From contig JAYRJL010000004.1 of assembly GCA_041906305.1 (NCBI GenBank), positions 124,001 to 188,000 on the forward strand: 64,000 bases of DNA, in the 5' to 3' direction. Source of the stretch: SHVZ01 sp041906305. GTDB taxonomy: Bacteria; Pseudomonadota; Alphaproteobacteria; SHVZ01. Both the position numbers and the translations under genes were made by a program. The first letter of the stretch is position 1, and every line of letters begins with the position of its first letter. Of this stretch, positions 60,727-64,000 are shown piece after piece. The notes below the pieces were generated by a model, which searched no databases, was not told the origin of the DNA, and saw only the letters and a program-made list of their open reading frames with translations.

Positions 60727-62573
60727 CGGGCGCCCTGGTCGACGTCGCGGACCGCGCCGCGCGAGGCACTGGTGGCGAAGGCGGCATAGGCCTTGAGCGC
60801 GGAGGAGACCTTGCGGCTGCGCTTGCCGGGCTTCCAGGCGGCAGGACCCTTCGCCTCCATCGCCGCGCGGCGCCTGGCGATCACGTCCTCTGGCACGGCG
60901 AGGTTGACCACGCGGTTCGGGATGTCGAACTCGATCCGGTCGCCATCCTCGACCAGGCCGATCAGCCCGCCTTCAGCGGCCTCCGGCGAGACGTGCCCGA
61001 TCGAGAGGCCGGAGCTGCCGCCGGAGAAGCGGCCGTCGGTGATCAGAGCGCAGGCCTTGCCCAGGCCCTTCGACTTCAGATAGCTGGTCGGATACAGCAT
61101 CTCCTGCATGCCCGGCCCGCCGCGCGGGCCTTCGTAGCGGATCACGACCACGTCGCCCGGCTTGATCTCGCCCATCAGGATGCCGGTGACCGCCGCGTCC
61201 TGGCTCTCGAACACGCGGGCGGGGCCCGAGAATTTGAGGATGCTCTCGTCGACGCCGGCGGTCTTCACGATGCAGCCGTCGGGCGCGAGGTTGCCCTTGA
61301 GTACCGCGAGCCCGCCATCCTTCGAGAAGGCGTGCTCGGCGCTCCGGATCACGCCCTTCTCGCGATCGAGGTCGAGCTCGTCCCAGCGCCGGCTCTGGCT
61401 GAAGGCGGTCTGGGTCGGGACGCCGCCGGGGGCCGCCTTATAGAAGGTGTGCACCGCCTCGCTCGACGTGCGCTTCACGTCCCAGCGCGCGAGCGCGTCC
61501 TCGAGGCTCTTCGAATGCACCATCGGCACGTCGGTGTGCAGCAGCCCGGCGCGCTCGAGCTCGCCGAGGATCGCGAAGATGCCGCCGGCGCGGTGCACGT
61601 CTTCCATGTGCACGTCGGACTTGGCGGGCGCCACCTTGGAGAGGCAGGGCACGCGGCGCGACAGCCGGTCGATGTCGGCCATGGTGAAGTCGAGCTGCGC
61701 CTCGTAGGCCGCGGCCAGCAGGTGCAGCACCGTGTTGGTCGAGCCGCCCATCGCGATGTCGAGGCTCATCGCGTTCTCGAACGCCTTGAAGCTGGCGACG
61801 TTCCTCGGCAGCACGCTGGCGTCGTCCTGCTCGTAGAAGCGTTGCGCCAGGTCGACGACGAGCCGGCCGGCCTCGACGAACAGCCGCTCGCGGTCGGCAT
61901 GCGTCGCCAAGGTCGAGCCGTTGCCCGGCAGCGACAGGCCGAGGGCCTCGGTCAGGCAGTTCATCGAGTTGGCGGTGAACATGCCCGAGCACGAGCCGCA
62001 GGTCGGGCACGCGGAACGCTCGATCGTCGCGACCTCGGCGTCGGTCATCTTCGAGTCGGCGGCGGCGACCATGGCGTCGACCAGGTCGACCGCGACCTCC
62101 TTGCCTTTGAGGATCACCTTGCCGGCTTCCATCGGGCCGCCGGAGACGAACACGGTCGGCACGTTGAGGCGGAGCGTCGCCATCAGCATGCCGGGCGTGA
62201 TCTTGTCGCAGTTGGAGATGCAGACCATCGCGTCGGCGCAATGCGCGTTGACCATGTACTCGACGCTGTCGGCGATCAGCTCGCGCGACGGCAGGCTGTA
62301 GAGCATGCCGTCATGGCCCATGGCGATGCCGTCGTCGACGGCGATGGTGTTGAACTCCTTGGCGACGCCGCCGGCGCGCTCGATCTCGCGGACGACCAGC
62401 TGACCGAGGTCCTTCAGATGGACGTGGCCGGGGACGAACTGGGTGAAGGAGTTGACGACGGCGACGATCGGCTTGCCGAAGTCGGAATCCTTCATGCCGG
62501 TGGCGCGCCAAAGGCCGCGGGCGCCGGCCATGTTGCGGCCATGGGTCGAGGTGCGGGAGCGAAGGGCAGGCAT
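60723..62573 (-). CDS. ilvD: Dihydroxy-acid dehydratase
   Basis: Third enzyme of valine and isoleucine synthesis, 616 residues from ATG 62573, matching E. coli. The Fe-S binding cysteines sit in CISNCDKITPGMLMA near residue 122 and CPTCGSCSGMFTANS near 195, giving a [4Fe-4S] or [2Fe-2S] cluster type. GGSTNTVLHLLAAA near 280 and the SGRF/SGGSSGLSIGHVSPEA end near 525 are conserved. The longer frame upstream of the ATG does not look homologous. Downstream it overlaps the hydrolase gene. Confidence 0.95.
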   Translation of the reverse strand: MPALRSRTSTHGRNMAGARGLWRATGMKDSDFGKPIVAVVNSFTQFVPGHVHLKDLGQLVVREIERAGGVAKEFNTIAVDDGIAMGHDGMLYSLPSRELIADSVEYMVNAHCADAMVCISNCDKITPGMLMATLRLNVPTVFVSGGPMEAGKVILKGKEVAVDLVDAMVAAADSKMTDAEVATIERSACPTCGSCSGMFTANSMNCLTEALGLSLPGNGSTLATHADRERLFVEAGRLVVDLAQRFYEQDDASVLPRNVASFKAFENAMSLDIAMGGSTNTVLHLLAAAYEAQLDFTMADIDRLSRRVPCLSKVAPAKSDVHMEDVHRAGGIFAILGELERAGLLHTDVPMVHSKSLEDALARWDVKRTSSEAVHTFYKAAPGGVPTQTAFSQSRRWDELDLDREKGVIRSAEHAFSKDGGLAVLKGNLAPDGCIVKTAGVDESILKFSGPARVFESQDAAVTGILMGEIKPGDVVVIRYEGPRGGPGMQEMLYPTSYLKSKGLGKACALITDGRFSGGSSGLSIGHVSPEAAEGGLIGLVEDGDRIEFDIPNRVVNLAVPEDVIARRRAAMEAKGPAAWKPGKRSRKVSSALKAYAAFATSASRGAVRDVDQGAR

Positions 62574-62616
62574 GGGTCGAGTCTCTATGCGGGAGGGAAG
62601 GGGAGGATATCCGAAA

Positions 62617-63834
62617 TCAGCCCCGGCGTTGAAGCTGCGGGCGCGAGGAAACATAGGCCTCGATGGCGCGGCCGAGGCGGCGGACGCCTTCGCGGATGGT
62701 CTCCGGGCTGCTGCGGGTGAAGTTGACCCGCATCGCATGGCGGTCGCGGCCGGTGAAGTCGAAGACGCTGGACGGCACGAAGGCGACCTTCTCCTCCATG
62801 GCGAAGCGGTAGAGCTCGTCGGTGTCGATCGCGTTCCCCTTGGAGCGCATCCAGACGAACATGCCGCCGGGCGGGACCTCCCATTCGAACCAGTCGCTCA
62901 AGCTCAGCGCCGCCTCGCTGCACAGCGCGTCGCGGCGCTCGCGATAGGCGGGCACGATCGACGCCGAATGCGCGACGTCGATCCTCTGGTCCAGGAGCTC
63001 GAAGGCGACCGCCTGCGCGAACATGCTGCTGGAGAGGTCGGTCGCCTGCTTGGCCATCACGAGCTGGCGGATCATCTCCGGCTCGGCGAGCGTCCAGCCG
63101 ACGCGAAGTCCCGGCACCAGGCTCTTCGAGATCGTGCCGAGATAGATCACCGGCCCGTCATAGGGCCGGCCGCTCTGCCGGGCGGCGGCGCTCAGGATGC
63201 TCGGCGGCGGCGGGCCGTCGAGCTGCATGGTGAGATAGGGATCGTCCTCCACCAGCCAGGTCCCCGCCTTCGTGACCGCGTCGAGCAGGGCGGCGCGCTT
63301 GCCGGTAGGCACCAGCACGCCGGTCGGGTTCGAATAGTTTGGCACCGCGTAGACGAACTTTGCCCGAGCGAAGGTCGCGACGTCGGGCGAGCTCCAGTCG
63401 AGCGCTTCGTACGCCGGGCGCCGTGGCCGCCAGGCATCGAGCGCGCCGAGATATGTCGGCGCCTGCGCCACGATCAGGTCGCCCGGATCGATCAGCACCT
63501 TGCCCAGCAGGTCGAGTGCCTGCATCGAGCCCGAGGTCAGCAGCACGTTGGCCGCGGTGAAGCGCCCGCCGGTCTCGGCCGAGAAGCGCTCGGCGATCAG
63601 CGCCCGCAGCGGCGGGAAGCCCTCGACCGTGCCGTATTCGAGCGCTGCCGATCCGTGGCGTTCCAGCGCCCGCCTCGTCGCCATCTCGATCTCGGCGATC
63701 GGATAGAGTTCGGCCGCCGGCAGACCGCCGGCGAGGCTGACCACGTCCGGCCGCCCGCCGGCGGCGAGGAACTGCTGGGTGATGTCGTTTGTTGCCCTCA
63801 GCCATGCCGCCGGGGCGGGGCGTGTCCTCGTCAT
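62617..63834 (-). CDS. PLP-dependent aminotransferase, class I/II (2-aminoadipate/MocR-like)
   Basis: A 405-residue aspartate-aminotransferase-fold enzyme without a DNA-binding domain. The PLP lysine is in YLGTISKSLVPGLRVGW near residue 240. Other landmarks are VSLAGGLPAAELYPI near 32-46, PNYSNPTGVLVPTGKR near 170, and FDFTGRDRHAMRVNFTRSS near 365. It resembles LysN/2-aminoadipate and aromatic aminotransferases; substrate not predictable. No operon partner: the 43-base gap to ilvD allows linkage. GTG or ATG choice is straightforward (ATG 63834). Confidence 0.92.
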   Translation of the reverse strand: MTRTRPAPAAWLRATNDITQQFLAAGGRPDVVSLAGGLPAAELYPIAEIEMATRRALERHGSAALEYGTVEGFPPLRALIAERFSAETGGRFTAANVLLTSGSMQALDLLGKVLIDPGDLIVAQAPTYLGALDAWRPRRPAYEALDWSSPDVATFARAKFVYAVPNYSNPTGVLVPTGKRAALLDAVTKAGTWLVEDDPYLTMQLDGPPPPSILSAAARQSGRPYDGPVIYLGTISKSLVPGLRVGWTLAEPEMIRQLVMAKQATDLSSSMFAQAVAFELLDQRIDVAHSASIVPAYRERRDALCSEAALSLSDWFEWEVPPGGMFVWMRSKGNAIDTDELYRFAMEEKVAFVPSSVFDFTGRDRHAMRVNFTRSSPETIREGVRRLGRAIEAYVSSRPQLQRRG

Positions 63835-63913
63835 GCGCTCGTTGCTGCCCGTCTCGTGTCCTGGGCGTTAGGATACCCGTTATGGATCACGGTTCCCGCA
63901 TAAACCGCCGGTC

Positions 63914-64000
63914 ATGTTTCCGATGATGCGCCGCCGCGCGCCGCGGACGGTCTGGGACGAGCAGGCCGTCGTTCCGCAGATGCGCGGCCTGGCGACGCAC
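63914..64000 (+). CDS. Possible start of a coding region cut by the window edge
   Basis: ATG 63914 opens a frame to the end of the window (29 codons, beginning MFPMMRRRAPRTVWD, basic then acidic). No family is recognisable from this length and the ribosome site is weak, so this is only a likely gene start. The preceding 80 bases after the divergent aminotransferase gene show no clear promoter. Confidence 0.3.
   Translation, partial: MFPMMRRRAPRTVWDEQAVVPQMRGLATH

Noticed and set aside
58846..60789. A 647-codon plus-strand frame opposite the CocE hydrolase
   Set aside because: Shadow of the high-GC minus-strand gene; no recognisable motif.

Overview
The window is a high-GC chromosomal segment of an alphaproteobacterium, most like the Rhodospirillales or Hyphomicrobiales. 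The grounds are the gene content (FnrN/FixK-type regulator, ccoNOQP-fixGHIS, soxXYZA, IorAB-type molybdoenzyme, Ppx/GppA next to rlmE), the strong G/C third-position bias, and the TTGA-N6-TCAA boxes. Gene density is very high, with many ATGA or GTGA start/stop overlaps. No phage, integrase, transposase or CRISPR array is visible. Species assignment is not possible by eye.

Layout. 1-8.7 kb: start of a LysE-type exporter, inorganic pyrophosphatase, a gamma-glutamyltransferase family protein, a three-gene run of two M81 (MlrC-like) metallopeptidases plus an Opp-type binding protein, and a Kef-type K+/H+ antiporter. 8.9-23.5 kb: a micro-oxic respiration region. It holds tRNA-Gln, a conserved small protein, FnrN, a universal stress protein, HemN, a TauE/SafE-like membrane protein, a DUF2189 protein, the cbb3 oxidase operon ccoNOQP and its assembly genes ccoGHIS, then two small uncharacterised membrane proteins coupled to ccoS. 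Three FNR/FixK boxes lie in this region and a fourth lies far away at 56.8 kb before a flavodoxin-like gene. 23.5-33.4 kb: a methyltransferase without a normal start, a small membrane protein, a MESH1-like HD protein, an amidase, then an apparent operon iorA-iorB-soxX-soxY-soxZ-soxA read on the minus strand, and a D,D-carboxypeptidase. 33.5-37.4 kb: two tiny Tyr/Gly-rich lipoproteins, a large KatE-type catalase and a ferritin-like protein. 37.4-41.4 kb: a polar amino-acid (His/opine type) ABC transporter with a palindromic repeat between its binding-protein and permease genes. 41.5-53.4 kb: msrB, a BtuF-like cobalamin-binding protein with no standard start codon, nagB, ppx/gppA, rlmE, guaB, an RsmB-family methyltransferase, three GNAT domains in two genes, guaA, a DUF2322-like protein and an ABC-F ATPase. 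53.4-55.2 kb: a visibly AT-richer accessory island with a DUF3883 nuclease-like protein and an unknown partner. 55.4-64 kb: ilvE, flavodoxin, 3-methyladenine glycosylase I, RibD-like reductase, VOC protein, CocE/NonD hydrolase, ilvD and a MocR/LysN-type aminotransferase.

How it works together. FnrN probably senses low oxygen and drives the high-affinity oxidase, HemN (anaerobic heme synthesis), the stress protein and the flavodoxin. In three cases the box sits about 62-66 nt before the start codon with a -10-like hexamer at the class II spacing. The Sox cluster carries the carrier and cytochrome parts of thiosulfate oxidation but no soxB or soxCD. It is joined to a xanthine-oxidase-family molybdoenzyme, and SoxY lacks the usual GGCGG tail. 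This unit and the two genes after ccoS are the best candidates for undescribed biology. A family of palindromic intergenic repeats (three long copies, one short relative) is scattered between genes.
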